This document shows positions 32,042-39,816 of a stretch of 64,000 bases of DNA, in pieces. The position numbers and the translations under genes are program-made. Source of the DNA: Actinomycetospora chiangmaiensis DSM 45062 (GTDB lineage Bacteria > Actinomycetota > Actinomycetes > Mycobacteriales > Pseudonocardiaceae); the NCBI RefSeq assembly GCF_000379625.1, contig NZ_KB903223.1, forward strand, positions 1-64,000. The letters run 5' to 3'. Position 1 is the first letter of the stretch. The number at the start of each line of letters is the position of its first letter. Below the pieces are notes generated by a model, which did no database searches, was not told where the DNA came from, and saw only the letters and a program-made list of their open reading frames with translations.

Positions 32042-33442
32042 ATGAGCACCATGGTGGGCAGGAACTTCGAAGCATTGCGGGCCGTGCTGACCGGACCCCT
32101 CGTCGAACCGTCGGACCTCGTGTACGACGAGCTCCGCGGTCTCTGGAACGGCGACGTCGACGGCCGGCCCGCCGCCATCGCCCGGTGCGCGACGCGCGAC
32201 GACGTCGCGGCGGCGATCGCCCACGCCCGCGCGGAGCGCCTCCCGATCGCCGTCCGGGGCGGCGGGCACGGCTACAGCGGACTGGCGACCGTCGACGGCG
32301 GACTGGTGATCGACCTCCGGGACCTGCGCAGCGTCATCGTCGACACCGAGGCCCGCACCGCCGCGGTCGGCGGGGGAGCGACGATGGCCGACCTCGACGC
32401 CGCCACGGCGACGTACGGGCTCGCCGTGCCGGGCGGGGTCATCAGCCACACCGGGGTCGGCGGGTTGACGCTCGGCGGCGGGATGGGCTGGCTGACCGCC
32501 GCCTTCGGGCTGGCGCTGGACAACGTCGTGGCCGCGGAGGTGGTCCTGGCCGACGGACGCGTGGTGGTCACGGACGCCACGACCGAGCCCGACCTGTTCT
32601 GGGCGATCCGCGGCGGCGGCGGCAACTTCGGCGTGGTCACCGAGTTCACCTTCGCGCTGCACCCGATCCCGCCCGAGCTGCAGCTGGGGCTGTTCTTCTG
32701 GGGCGTCGACGACGGCGAGGCGGCCCTGCGGCACTGCCGCGACGTCGTCGCCGGGCTCCCGGACGACGCCGGGGTGCTGATCGCCGCCGGACTGTGCGCC
32801 CCGCCGGCGCCCTTCGTCCCGGAGCGTCACCACCTCGCGCTCGGACACGCCCTGCTCGTCGTCGGGCTCGGGACCGCCGAGGAGCACGCGGCGACGGTGG
32901 CCCCGGTGCGGGAGGGGCCGCCGCCGCTGTGGGAGTTCGTGACGCCGATCCCGTACCCGGCCCTGCAGCAGATGCTCGACGACTCGGCGCCCTGGGGCAT
33001 CCGTGCCTACGAGAAGGCCGCCGACCTCCCGGAGCTCACCGACGGCGCCATCGAGGTGATCGCGGAGGCCGCCCGCAAGAAGTCCTCCCCGATGTCGTTC
33101 CTCCCGATCTTCCCGTTGCACGGGGCGTACTGCCGCCCCGAGCCCGGGTCGACGGCCTTCGGCGGCTCCCGCCGACCGCACCTCGTCTGCAACATCAACG
33201 CTGTCGCGCCGACGGCCGAACTGCTCGCGGCCGAGCGTGCGTGGGCCCGGCGGGTCTGGCACCAGCTCATGCGCTGGTCGGGCAACGCCGGCAGCTACCT
33301 CAACTTCCAGACCGAGATCGACGAGGAGCGGGTCCGGGCCGCCTACGGGGCGGACACCTACGAGCGGCTGGCCCGCATCAAGCGTCGGTACGACCCGGAC
33401 AACGTCTTCCGTCGCAACCACAACATCCGGCCGGCGCCCTGA
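32042..33442 (+). CDS. FAD-linked oxidoreductase (BBE/PCMH type)
   Basis: This is 466 aa from ATG 32042. The PCMH FAD-binding domain has RGGGHGYSGLATVDGG with the His that usually carries covalent FAD, and SHTGVGGLTLGGGMGWL. The Cys of bicovalent berberine-bridge enzymes is absent, so single attachment is expected. The BBE C-terminal motif RIKRRYDPDNVFRRNHNI is present. It probably oxidises a sugar, alcohol or phenolic compound with O2 or another acceptor. A DevR-like box upstream suggests induction in dormancy, which is odd for an O2-using enzyme. Confidence 0.9.
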   Translation: MSTMVGRNFEALRAVLTGPLVEPSDLVYDELRGLWNGDVDGRPAAIARCATRDDVAAAIAHARAERLPIAVRGGGHGYSGLATVDGGLVIDLRDLRSVIVDTEARTAAVGGGATMADLDAATATYGLAVPGGVISHTGVGGLTLGGGMGWLTAAFGLALDNVVAAEVVLADGRVVVTDATTEPDLFWAIRGGGGNFGVVTEFTFALHPIPPELQLGLFFWGVDDGEAALRHCRDVVAGLPDDAGVLIAAGLCAPPAPFVPERHHLALGHALLVVGLGTAEEHAATVAPVREGPPPLWEFVTPIPYPALQQMLDDSAPWGIRAYEKAADLPELTDGAIEVIAEAARKKSSPMSFLPIFPLHGAYCRPEPGSTAFGGSRRPHLVCNINAVAPTAELLAAERAWARRVWHQLMRWSGNAGSYLNFQTEIDEERVRAAYGADTYERLARIKRRYDPDNVFRRNHNIRPAP

Positions 33443-33467
33443 ACCCGGCCCGGTGACGCGGGCCCGC

Positions 33468-33896
33468 CTACCGGTGCCGACGGGGCACCGGGGTGGCGTG
33501 CCGTTGCAGGGCCGCCACCAGCGGCCGGGCGCGGACGTCCTTCGTGACCACCTCGAGGGCGCCGCAGCGCAGCGCGAGGTCGGCCTCCTCCCGGGTGATG
33601 GCCCCGGAGTGGATGACGACCCCGACCTCCGGGGCCTCGCGGTGCAGCACCGCCGCGAGGTCGATCCCACGACCGTCCGGGAGCCGGTTGTCCACCACGG
33701 CGAGGGCCGGTCGCTCGGCGAGCACCGCGCGGTAGCCGTCCAGGTACGTCGCCGCGCTCGCGACGACGTCGAAACCCGCCGTCTCCAACAGCATCGTCAG
33801 GTGCTCACGCACGCGGACGTGGTCCTCGACGAGCACGATGCGCGGGCGCGTCCGACGGGCGGGCGGGGAACCGATCGGCGACGCAGCGGTGGGCAC
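33468..33896 (-). CDS. Single-domain response regulator (REC only)
   Basis: This is 142 aa from GTG 33896. One receiver domain is present: VLVEDH acidic pair, phospho-acceptor Asp69 in AVVDNRLPDG, Ser in VIHSGA and Lys in VVTKDV. There is no output domain. It is a paralogue of the protein at 38285-38761 (shared REHL, DNRLPDGRG). Its promoter has two DevR-like boxes. It could act as a phosphate sink or a diguanylate-free signalling partner for the DevS-type kinases nearby. A start nearer the REC domain is possible. Confidence 0.85.
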   Translation of the reverse strand: MPTAASPIGSPPARRTRPRIVLVEDHVRVREHLTMLLETAGFDVVASAATYLDGYRAVLAERPALAVVDNRLPDGRGIDLAAVLHREAPEVGVVIHSGAITREEADLALRCGALEVVTKDVRARPLVAALQRHATPVPRRHR

Positions 33897-33932
33897 GCGG
33901 TGATCGTGCCGCTCCGGACCGTCACGACGGGC

Positions 33933-33949
33933 GGGACCTCCGGTCCCTG
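33933..33949 (+). promoter_or_regulatory. Palindromic DevR-type box
   Basis: GGGACCTCCGGTCCC is a perfect inverted repeat (GGGACC, 3-nt centre, GGTCCC) within the 17-nt match. It is 37 bp upstream of the REC start at 33896. Confidence 0.55.
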
Positions 33950-33951
33950 CG

Positions 33952-33968
33952 CACCCGCCGAAGGTCCC
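33952..33968 (-). promoter_or_regulatory. Second DevR-type box upstream of REC gene
   Basis: The minus strand begins GGGACCTTCGGCG, 13 of 17 matches. It lies 3 bp from the palindromic box, as in paired DosR sites. Confidence 0.55.
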
Positions 33969-33998
33969 GTGATGGGCCGCTCTCCCGACGTGTCGGGC

Positions 33999-35372
33999 CT
34001 ACCGGCCCCGACCCGCCATCTCGTCGGGGGCGGGCGCCGCCCACACGGTGCGGCGCAGCCCCCGCACCAGGTCGTCGAGCTCGTCGATCTGGTCGAGCAC
34101 CCGGGCCCGCACCGCACCGTCCGCGGCCGCCGCGGCCCCGGCGAGGGCCGACCCGACCCGCAGGAGACGCTGCAGTACCTGGGCGTTGAGGTCGGCCACG
34201 AGCGCCTCGCGGTCCTCGACCCGACGGAGCGCCTCGCGGTCGGCGCGGCTGCGGGCCAGGGCGAGGGTCGCGGACGCCTGCGCGGCGAGGCCCTCGACCA
34301 TCTCGACGTCCGCCTCCCCGAAGGCGGGGTGCTCGCGATCGCGCACCAGCACGAGGACGGCGCGCGTGCCGTCCCCGGCGACGCCGTCGGCGAGGCGCAT
34401 GGCGAGGGCGCTGCCGACCTGCGGGGCGACGGCGCGCAGCACGGTGCCGCGTTCGTCGTCCTCGCCGACCCTCGCCACGACGATCGGGCCGTCGCCGTCG
34501 AGGGCGGCCCGGGTCACCGTGCCGTCGTCCTCGAGGCTCCGGCCCTCGAGCGGCGCGAGGTCGCCCGTCGCGCAGGGGATGTCGATGCGGTCGGACTCGG
34601 CCGCGGTCTCGCTGGTCACCGCGGCGCCCTGCGCGTCGGCGAGGTGGAGGGCCTCCTCGAGCAGGTGCCGCAGACCGTCGGCGGTGTCGAGCGAACCGGC
34701 CAGCAGCCGGCGCCCGAGCTCGGCCGACGCGGTCTGCCACCGGGCCCGCCGTCGTGCGTCCTCCAGCAGGAGTGCGTTCTCCACCGCGACGCCCGCCGCG
34801 GCCGCGAGGGCGGTGACGAGTTCCTCGTCGTCCCGGCCGAACTCCGGGGCCTCCTCCTTGTCGGTGAGGTAGAGGACGCCGTAGACGGTGCCGCCCACCT
34901 GCAGGGGCGCCCCGAGGAACGAGTGCGGCGAGGCACCGTCGGGCGTGGGCCCGAGCGACGACGGGTGCTCGGCGAGGTCCCGCAGCCGCAGCGGCCGCGG
35001 GTCGTCGAACAGCGTCGCCAGGACGCCGTCACCGCGCAGCAGGTCCCCGGACGTGGCGACGTCCGTCGCGGGGACGCCGCTGCGCACGAACGTGACCACC
35101 CGACCGTCGCGGACGACGCCGAGGGCGGCGAAGCGCGCGCCCACCAGGGCCCGGGCGCTGTCCACGAGGCGCTGCACCAGCTCGTCGAGCTCGAGCCGCT
35201 CGGCCACGTACTGCGTCGCGGCGAGCAGGCTGCGCAACCGTCCCTGGACGGACTTGAGTTCGCCGGCCCGGGCGATGACCTGGTCGAGGAGGTCGTCGAG
35301 CTCCAGCCGGACCGCCCCCGGGAACACCAGACCGGACGACAGCCGTGGACTCCCCACGTGCTCGCTGGACAT
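33999..35372 (-). CDS. Degenerate DevS-like protein: two GAF domains, no kinase core
   Basis: This is 457 aa from ATG 35372 with GGGAGG upstream. GAF1 (about residues 60-195, ending VYGVLYLTDKEEAPEF) and GAF2 (about 215-375) match the DevS layout. The phosphotransfer helix follows, but it reads LVADLNAQVLQRLLRV, with Asn396 where the phosphorylated His should be. The protein ends about 60 residues later without an HATPase domain. The GAF1 loop that holds the heme His in DosS (HPPM) reads DGASPHSF. It cannot be an ordinary heme sensor kinase. It is divergent from the intact devS. Confidence 0.85.
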   Translation of the reverse strand: MSSEHVGSPRLSSGLVFPGAVRLELDDLLDQVIARAGELKSVQGRLRSLLAATQYVAERLELDELVQRLVDSARALVGARFAALGVVRDGRVVTFVRSGVPATDVATSGDLLRGDGVLATLFDDPRPLRLRDLAEHPSSLGPTPDGASPHSFLGAPLQVGGTVYGVLYLTDKEEAPEFGRDDEELVTALAAAAGVAVENALLLEDARRRARWQTASAELGRRLLAGSLDTADGLRHLLEEALHLADAQGAAVTSETAAESDRIDIPCATGDLAPLEGRSLEDDGTVTRAALDGDGPIVVARVGEDDERGTVLRAVAPQVGSALAMRLADGVAGDGTRAVLVLVRDREHPAFGEADVEMVEGLAAQASATLALARSRADREALRRVEDREALVADLNAQVLQRLLRVGSALAGAAAAADGAVRARVLDQIDELDDLVRGLRRTVWAAPAPDEMAGRGR

Positions 35373-35458
35373 CGGACGAACCTCCCGCTGCCATAGTGGT
35401 GGCCACGACGGACCTGTCAACCGGGCGGCCCCCGTGCTGCGGTACACGCCCGGATCGA

Positions 35459-35475
35459 GGGACCTTCGTCCCTGG
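35459..35475 (+). promoter_or_regulatory. Strong DevR box between the GAF protein and devS
   Basis: GGGACCTTCGTCCCTGG matches 16 of 17 consensus positions. It sits centrally in the divergent gap, 87 bp from the GAF gene start and 96 bp from the devS start, so it could control both and provide autoregulation. Confidence 0.65.
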
Positions 35476-35571
35476 TCCGGGGGCCCCGCCACCCCGAAGA
35501 TGGAGGACTTCGGGTGTCGTCGCACCTGTCTCGAACCGTTCCGTGGGGGGACCGTCATCATCGAAGGGACC

Positions 35572-37236
35572 GTGGAGCGCCCGGTGCACCCGCAGGGCGT
35601 CGCGCGACGGGCCGACGACCTGCTGCGGTCGGTGGTCGCGGTGGCCGACGGGCTCGACCTGGAGGAGACGCTCGTCCGCGTCGTGCGCGAGGCGATCGAG
35701 CTGGTCGACGCCCGCTACGGGGCCCTGGCGCTGCTCGACGACGCCGGGACCGCCCTGGCCCGGTTCGTCACCGCCGGGATCGACGAGACGACCAGGTCGG
35801 GCCTCGGGTCGCCGCCGCGCGGGCACGGCCTCCTCGGCGAGCTGATCCGTCACCCCGTGCCGCTGCGGCTGGACGACCTGCGCGACCACCCCGCGTCGGT
35901 CGGTGTGCCGGCCGGTCATCCGCCCATGCGCTCGTTCCTCGGGGTGCCGGTGCGCGTGCGGGAACGGGTGGTGGGCAACCTCTACCTCACCGACAAGCGG
36001 GGCGGTCCCTTCACCGTCGACGACGAGGACGCCACCGGCGCGCTCGCGGCCGTGGCCGGGGTCGCGGTGGAGAACGCCCGGCTGCACGACCGGACCCGGC
36101 GGCTGGCCGCCGAGGCGATGCGGCGCCAGCAGTGGGTCGAGGCCGCGGGGGAGATCACCACGCACCTGCTCGCGGGCGCCGACCCGGGCGAGGCGCTGGC
36201 CCTGGTGGCACAGCGGGCCGCCGAGCTGACCGGCGCCGCGGGCGCCCTGATCACGACGCCGCCCCAGGCGACCGCCGACCACGACACCCCACCGCCGGTC
36301 CGGGTCACGGTCTGCGTGGGCCTCGAGGACCGTCACCCGCCCGGGAGCCGTGTCGCGATCGCGGGCACGGTGCTCGACGCGGTCGCGCGGACGCGCGCAC
36401 CGCACGTCGTCGCGGACCTCCGGCTGCTCCCCGACGGCGAGGGTCTCGGTCCGGGCCTCGCGGTCCCGTTGCGCAGCGGGGAGGACCTGAGCGGTGTCCT
36501 CGTCGTGGCCGGGGTGGACGGCTGGTCGGGGACCGCGGACGACGACGGGCTCGCCGTCGTGGCGTCGTTCGCCGACCAGGCCGCGCTCGTGCTCCGGCTC
36601 GCGGAGTCCCAGCGGGCGCGGCGTCAGCTCGACGTCGTGACCGACCGGGAGCGGATCGCCGCCGATCTCCACGACCACGTGCTGCAGCGGCTGTTCGCCC
36701 TCGGCCTGGGCCTGCAGGCCGCGCACGCCCGGTTGCCCGCGTCGGACGGCGCACGGCGGGTGGACGAGGCGGTGGACCAGATCGACGGCATCATCCGTGA
36801 CATCCGCACGTCCATCTTCGACCTGCACACCGCGGGGGAGCACGACCTCGGGGTGCGGGTCCGGGGGGTCGTCGCCGAGATGACCGCGCAGTCGGGCATC
36901 GAGCCGGTGGTGCGGCTCTCCGGTGCGGTCGCCACGGTGCCGGAGGACCTCGCGGTCGCCGTCGAGGCCGTGGTCCGGGAGGCGGTCAGCAACGTGGTCC
37001 GCCACGCCGCCGCGTCGACGGTGACGGTCACCGTCGCCGCGGACTCGCAGCTGGTCGTCGACGTGAGCGACGACGGGGTCGGCATCCCCGACGCCGTCGC
37101 CCGCAGTGGTCTCGCCAACCTCGCGGCCCGGGCCCGCGCCGCCGGCGGTGACGCGCGGGTCGGACGCCGCACGGTCGGTCCCGGGACCCGCATGACGTGG
37201 TGGGTCCCGCTCGACCCCACACCCACCGAATCCTGA
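35572..37236 (+). CDS. devS: DevS/DosS-type GAF-GAF sensor histidine kinase
   Basis: This is 554 aa from GTG 35572, preceded by GAAGGGAC. GAF1 (about 30-170) contains ASVGVPAGHPPMRSFLGVP, whose His116 matches the proximal heme ligand region of DosS, and VGNLYLTDKRGGPF. GAF2 spans about 195-345. The kinase helix is ERIAADLHDHVLQRLFALGL with phospho-His367, followed by an HATPase domain (VVREAVSNVVRHA, DDGVGIPD, SGLANLAARA). It should sense O2, CO, NO or redox state through GAF heme and phosphorylate DevR, encoded 18 bp downstream. Confidence 0.92.
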   Translation: MERPVHPQGVARRADDLLRSVVAVADGLDLEETLVRVVREAIELVDARYGALALLDDAGTALARFVTAGIDETTRSGLGSPPRGHGLLGELIRHPVPLRLDDLRDHPASVGVPAGHPPMRSFLGVPVRVRERVVGNLYLTDKRGGPFTVDDEDATGALAAVAGVAVENARLHDRTRRLAAEAMRRQQWVEAAGEITTHLLAGADPGEALALVAQRAAELTGAAGALITTPPQATADHDTPPPVRVTVCVGLEDRHPPGSRVAIAGTVLDAVARTRAPHVVADLRLLPDGEGLGPGLAVPLRSGEDLSGVLVVAGVDGWSGTADDDGLAVVASFADQAALVLRLAESQRARRQLDVVTDRERIAADLHDHVLQRLFALGLGLQAAHARLPASDGARRVDEAVDQIDGIIRDIRTSIFDLHTAGEHDLGVRVRGVVAEMTAQSGIEPVVRLSGAVATVPEDLAVAVEAVVREAVSNVVRHAAASTVTVTVAADSQLVVDVSDDGVGIPDAVARSGLANLAARARAAGGDARVGRRTVGPGTRMTWWVPLDPTPTES

Positions 37237-37254
37237 GAGAAGAGGACGAGACCG

Positions 37255-37902
37255 ATGACGACGGTGTTCCTGGTCGACGACCACGAGGTGGTGCGGCGGG
37301 GGGTGGCCGACCTGCTGGGCGCCCACGAGGATCTCACCGTGATCGGCGACGCCGGCAGCGTCGCCGAGGCGCTCGCCCGCATCCCGGCGCTCGCCCCCGA
37401 CGTCGCCGTGCTGGACGTGCGCCTGCCCGACGGCAGCGGCGTGGAGCTCTGCCGCGAGCTGCGCTCGCGGATGCCGGCGCTGCGCTGCCTGATGCTCACC
37501 TCCTACACCGACGAGCAGGCCATGTTCGACGCCGTCCTCGCGGGCGCCGGCGGCTTCGTCATCAAGGACGTCCGCGGGAACGACATCGTCAACGCGGTGC
37601 GTGAGGTCGGCGCCGGGCGCTCCCTGCTCGACGGTCGCGCGGCGACCGCGCTGATGAGCCGGCTCCGGGACCGTTCGGAGGCGGTCGACCCGCTGGCGGA
37701 GCTGACCGAGAAGGAACGCGACGTCCTCGGCTACATCGGCGAGGGGCTCACCAACCGCGAGATCGGGCAGCGCATGTTCCTCGCCGAGAAGACGGTGAAG
37801 AACTACGTGTCGGCGCTGCTGGCGAAGCTCGGCATGCAGCGCCGGGTCCAGGCGGCCGTCCTCGCGAACCAGGTCAAGGGGCAGTCCGCCCCCCGGGGCT
37901 GA
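37255..37902 (+). CDS. devR: DevR/DosR-type response regulator
   Basis: This is 215 aa from ATG 37255 with GAGAAGAGGA upstream. It is very close to M. tuberculosis DosR. The receiver has [17 protein letters not shown], phospho-acceptor Asp54 in [25 protein letters not shown] and FVIKDVRG. The linker holds [16 protein letters not shown]. The LuxR-type DNA-binding domain has [20 protein letters not shown] and the helix [14 protein letters not shown]. The Lys/Asn residues that contact the DosR box (TVKN) are conserved. It is predicted to bind the GGGACC...GGCCC sites around this locus. Confidence 0.95.
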   Translation: MTTVFLVDDHEVVRRGVADLLGAHEDLTVIGDAGSVAEALARIPALAPDVAVLDVRLPDGSGVELCRELRSRMPALRCLMLTSYTDEQAMFDAVLAGAGGFVIKDVRGNDIVNAVREVGAGRSLLDGRAATALMSRLRDRSEAVDPLAELTEKERDVLGYIGEGLTNREIGQRMFLAEKTVKNYVSALLAKLGMQRRVQAAVLANQVKGQSAPRG

Positions 37903-37918
37903 CCGGCGTCGGCGGGTC

Positions 37919-37935
37919 GGGACCTCCGGCGCCGG
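37919..37935 (+). promoter_or_regulatory. DevR-like motif in a convergent gap
   Basis: GGGACCTCCGGCGCCGG has 14 of 17 matches but lies between the stops of devR and the STAS gene. It is therefore not upstream of a gene start. It may be coincidence or part of a terminator-like GC stem. Confidence 0.25.
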
Positions 37936-37940
37936 GCGCA

Positions 37941-38249
37941 TCAGGCCGCGGCGACCCCCGCCGACGTCGACACGGTCGCGCGGACCCCGGCGACGTCGAG
38001 CCCGACGATGCTGACCATGCCGCGGCGCGGCGCCAACCGGTCCTGCGCCGCGGTCAGGGCGCGGAGCACCTGCTCGTCGACGCCGACGGCTTCCCGGGCG
38101 TCGACCCGCACGTGGCGGACCCCCGCACCCAGCAGGTCGTCGAGGTGTTCGCGGACCCGCGCGCCGACGTCGGCGGGCAGCGCGCCCCGCAGCAGGAGCA
38201 CACCCTCGCCGGCCTCGACCATCGATCCGATGAAGCCCGTGCCGTCCAT
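37941..38249 (-). CDS. STAS-domain protein
   Basis: This is 102 aa from ATG 38249 with GGGGAGG 6 nt upstream. The order VLLLRGALPADVGARVREHL, then VRHVRVDAREAVGVDEQVL, then MVSIVGLDVAGVRATVST fits a STAS domain of the anti-sigma-antagonist class. The position of the regulatory Ser (usually in D-x-S-G) reads AREAVGVDE, so classical phospho-switching is unlikely. It lies 36 bp after the single-domain receiver gene on the same strand, suggesting a two-gene unit. Confidence 0.65.
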   Translation of the reverse strand: MDGTGFIGSMVEAGEGVLLLRGALPADVGARVREHLDDLLGAGVRHVRVDAREAVGVDEQVLRALTAAQDRLAPRRGMVSIVGLDVAGVRATVSTSAGVAAA

Positions 38250-38284
38250 CGATGCCTCCCCTCGACCTCGTCGTGACATGAACG

Positions 38285-38761
38285 TCATCCTTCGGCCGCG
38301 CCGACCCCGTCGACAGGGTCGTTGGTCCCCATCTCCCGGGGACCCGCGAGGCGCCGGGAGCACGGTCGGCACACCCGCACCGCGGCGTCGAGCGCCTGCA
38401 GCAGCTCGCTGCCGCGCAGCGACTTCGGGACCACGGCCCGCACCCCTGCGGCGCGCGCCCGCTCGGTCTCCTCCGCGGTCACCACCCCGCAGTGGACGAT
38501 GAGGGCGGTCTCCGGGATCTCTCGCGCGAGCACCTCGCAGAGCTCCACCCCGCGCCCGTCCGGGAGGCGGTTGTCGATCACGGCGATCTCGGGTCGCGTC
38601 CGGCGGACCGCGTCGTAGCCGGACGCGACGCCGACGGCGGTCGCCACGACGTCGAGCCCGGCCGCGCCCACCAGGTCGAGCAGGTGCTCCCGCACCGCGG
38701 GGTGGTCCCCGACGATGACCACCCGCACCGGCCGCCCCGTCGCGGTCGTCTCCACGGGCAT
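38285..38761 (-). CDS. Single-domain response regulator with Cys-bearing tail
   Basis: This is 158 aa from ATG 38761 with AAGGAGG upstream. The receiver fold keeps phospho-acceptor Asp63 (AVIDNRLPDGRG) and Lys in VVPKSL. The first acidic pair is reduced (VGDH instead of EDH/DDH) and the switch Thr/Ser is Cys (IVHCGV). A short tail contains CRPCSRR. It is a paralogue of the REC protein at 33468. The weakened acidic pocket suggests reduced Mg binding. A 22-nt perfect palindrome lies 18-39 bp upstream. Confidence 0.82.
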   Translation of the reverse strand: MPVETTATGRPVRVVIVGDHPAVREHLLDLVGAAGLDVVATAVGVASGYDAVRRTRPEIAVIDNRLPDGRGVELCEVLAREIPETALIVHCGVVTAEETERARAAGVRAVVPKSLRGSELLQALDAAVRVCRPCSRRLAGPREMGTNDPVDGVGAAEG

Positions 38762-38778
38762 CGGGCCCTCCTTCCGCC

Positions 38779-38800
38779 CGTCCCGACGATCGTCGGGACG
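38779..38800. promoter_or_regulatory. 22-nt perfect palindrome before the REC gene
   Basis: CGTCCCGACGA is followed without spacer by its exact reverse complement. The half-sites are those of a DevR box but in inverted order (GTCCC...GGGAC). It lies 18 bp from the leftward REC start and 133 bp from the rightward USP start. Confidence 0.55.
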
Positions 38801-38877
38801 GCGACGGGGAACGAGGGCCGAGCGGCGGGCGATCGCGCGACCTTGGTCCCGACGACGGGTCCGGCTCGCCCCGGGTC

Positions 38878-38894
38878 GGGACCTCCGGCCCTGG
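38878..38894 (+). promoter_or_regulatory. Strong DevR box before USP gene
   Basis: GGGACCTCCGGCCCTGG matches 16 of 17 consensus positions and ends 38 bp before ATG 38933. Confidence 0.65.
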
Positions 38895-38932
38895 TGTGCG
38901 GCCCGGGCCGCCCGGAAGGGTCACCCGGCGTG

Positions 38933-39730
38933 ATGCAGGTCGTCGCCCTCCGTGGCCCGTCGGATCCCCACGCCCTCGACCGGGTCGGCCGCGTGCGGTC
39001 GGTGGGGGTCCGGGTGTACGCGCCGGCCCACCTCCCGCGGGAGGCGGTCCTGCGCTGGGCCGCCCGCCACGCGCACCACGCGGGCGCCGACCTGCAGGTC
39101 CTCGTCGACGAGCCCCCACAGCCCGACCGGTCGGTCCGGAGCACGCTGGGACTGCTCCTCGAGACCACCTGGGACCTCGGGACACGGGCGTTCGAGCTCC
39201 TCCCGCTGCCGTCGCTGCGCGGGCTGGCGGTGCGGCTGGCCGGCGCCGCCGCCGGGGTGCGTCTGCTGGTCGTGCCCGCGACGCTGCCGGACCTGGAGCA
39301 GGTGGTCGCCGCCGCCCCGGAGCCGGTCGTCGTCGTGCCGGACCGGCCGCTCGCCCGCGGGCACGCCCCCGTCGTCCTGGGCCTCGGTCCCGGCACCGGA
39401 CAGGCGGCGGTGTCCCTGGCGTTCGACGTCGCGGCGGACGCCGGCGCACCGCTGTGCGTCGTGCGGGCCGGGGACGACCGCGCGCACCAGGACTGCCGGG
39501 ACGACCTCGCCGCGTGGCGGCTGGTCCGACCCGAGGTGGCGGTCGACGTCGACGTCCTGGACGCCGATCCCGTGACCGCCCTGCGGGAGCGGGCGCGCGG
39601 AGCGGCGCTGCTCGTCGTCGGGCGCACGTCCCGGCGGCCGTGGCGCGGCTGGCTCACGCCCTCGCCCACGGTCGCGCTGCTGCGCGACCCGCCGTGTCCG
39701 GTCGCCGTCGTGCCGGACCGCTCCTGGTGA
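38933..39730 (+). CDS. Universal stress protein, two USP-like domains
   Basis: This is 265 aa from ATG 38933. The first domain is degenerate: VGVRVYAPAHLPREAVLRWA to VVVVPDRPLARG. The second is better kept: APVVLGLGPGTGQAAVSLAF to LLVVGRTSRRPWRGWLTPS and CPVAVVPDR. It is part of the dormancy island and lies directly behind a strong DevR-like box. The kinase gene 86 bp downstream has its own box. USP proteins of this kind bind ATP or act as growth brakes, but the activity of this one is not known. Confidence 0.82.
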   Translation: MQVVALRGPSDPHALDRVGRVRSVGVRVYAPAHLPREAVLRWAARHAHHAGADLQVLVDEPPQPDRSVRSTLGLLLETTWDLGTRAFELLPLPSLRGLAVRLAGAAAGVRLLVVPATLPDLEQVVAAAPEPVVVVPDRPLARGHAPVVLGLGPGTGQAAVSLAFDVAADAGAPLCVVRAGDDRAHQDCRDDLAAWRLVRPEVAVDVDVLDADPVTALRERARGAALLVVGRTSRRPWRGWLTPSPTVALLRDPPCPVAVVPDRSW

Positions 39731-39741
39731 GGTCGACCGGC

Positions 39742-39758
39742 CCAGGGCCGAAGGTCCC
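39742..39758 (-). promoter_or_regulatory. Exact-consensus DevR box before CHASE3 kinase gene
   Basis: The minus strand reads GGGACCTTCGGCCCTGG, the consensus used here. It ends 58 bp before GTG 39817. Confidence 0.65.
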
Positions 39759-39816
39759 GGATCGTGCCGCCCGGCCGTCCCTGTCGGCGGGGACCAGCGG
39801 CGACCACGGTGGACCG

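Noticed and set aside
28604-33670. A reverse-strand frame of 1688 codons
   Set aside because: It lies antisense or out of frame to several well-supported genes and has Arg/Pro/Gly-rich shadow composition typical of very high GC DNA.
37903-37940. Intrinsic terminator between devR and the STAS gene
   Set aside because: GC-rich bases are present, but I see no clear stem followed by a T run.
38834-38850. DevR box at GACCTTGGTCCC
   Set aside because: Only 10 of 17 matches. The nearby perfect palindrome is a better operator candidate.
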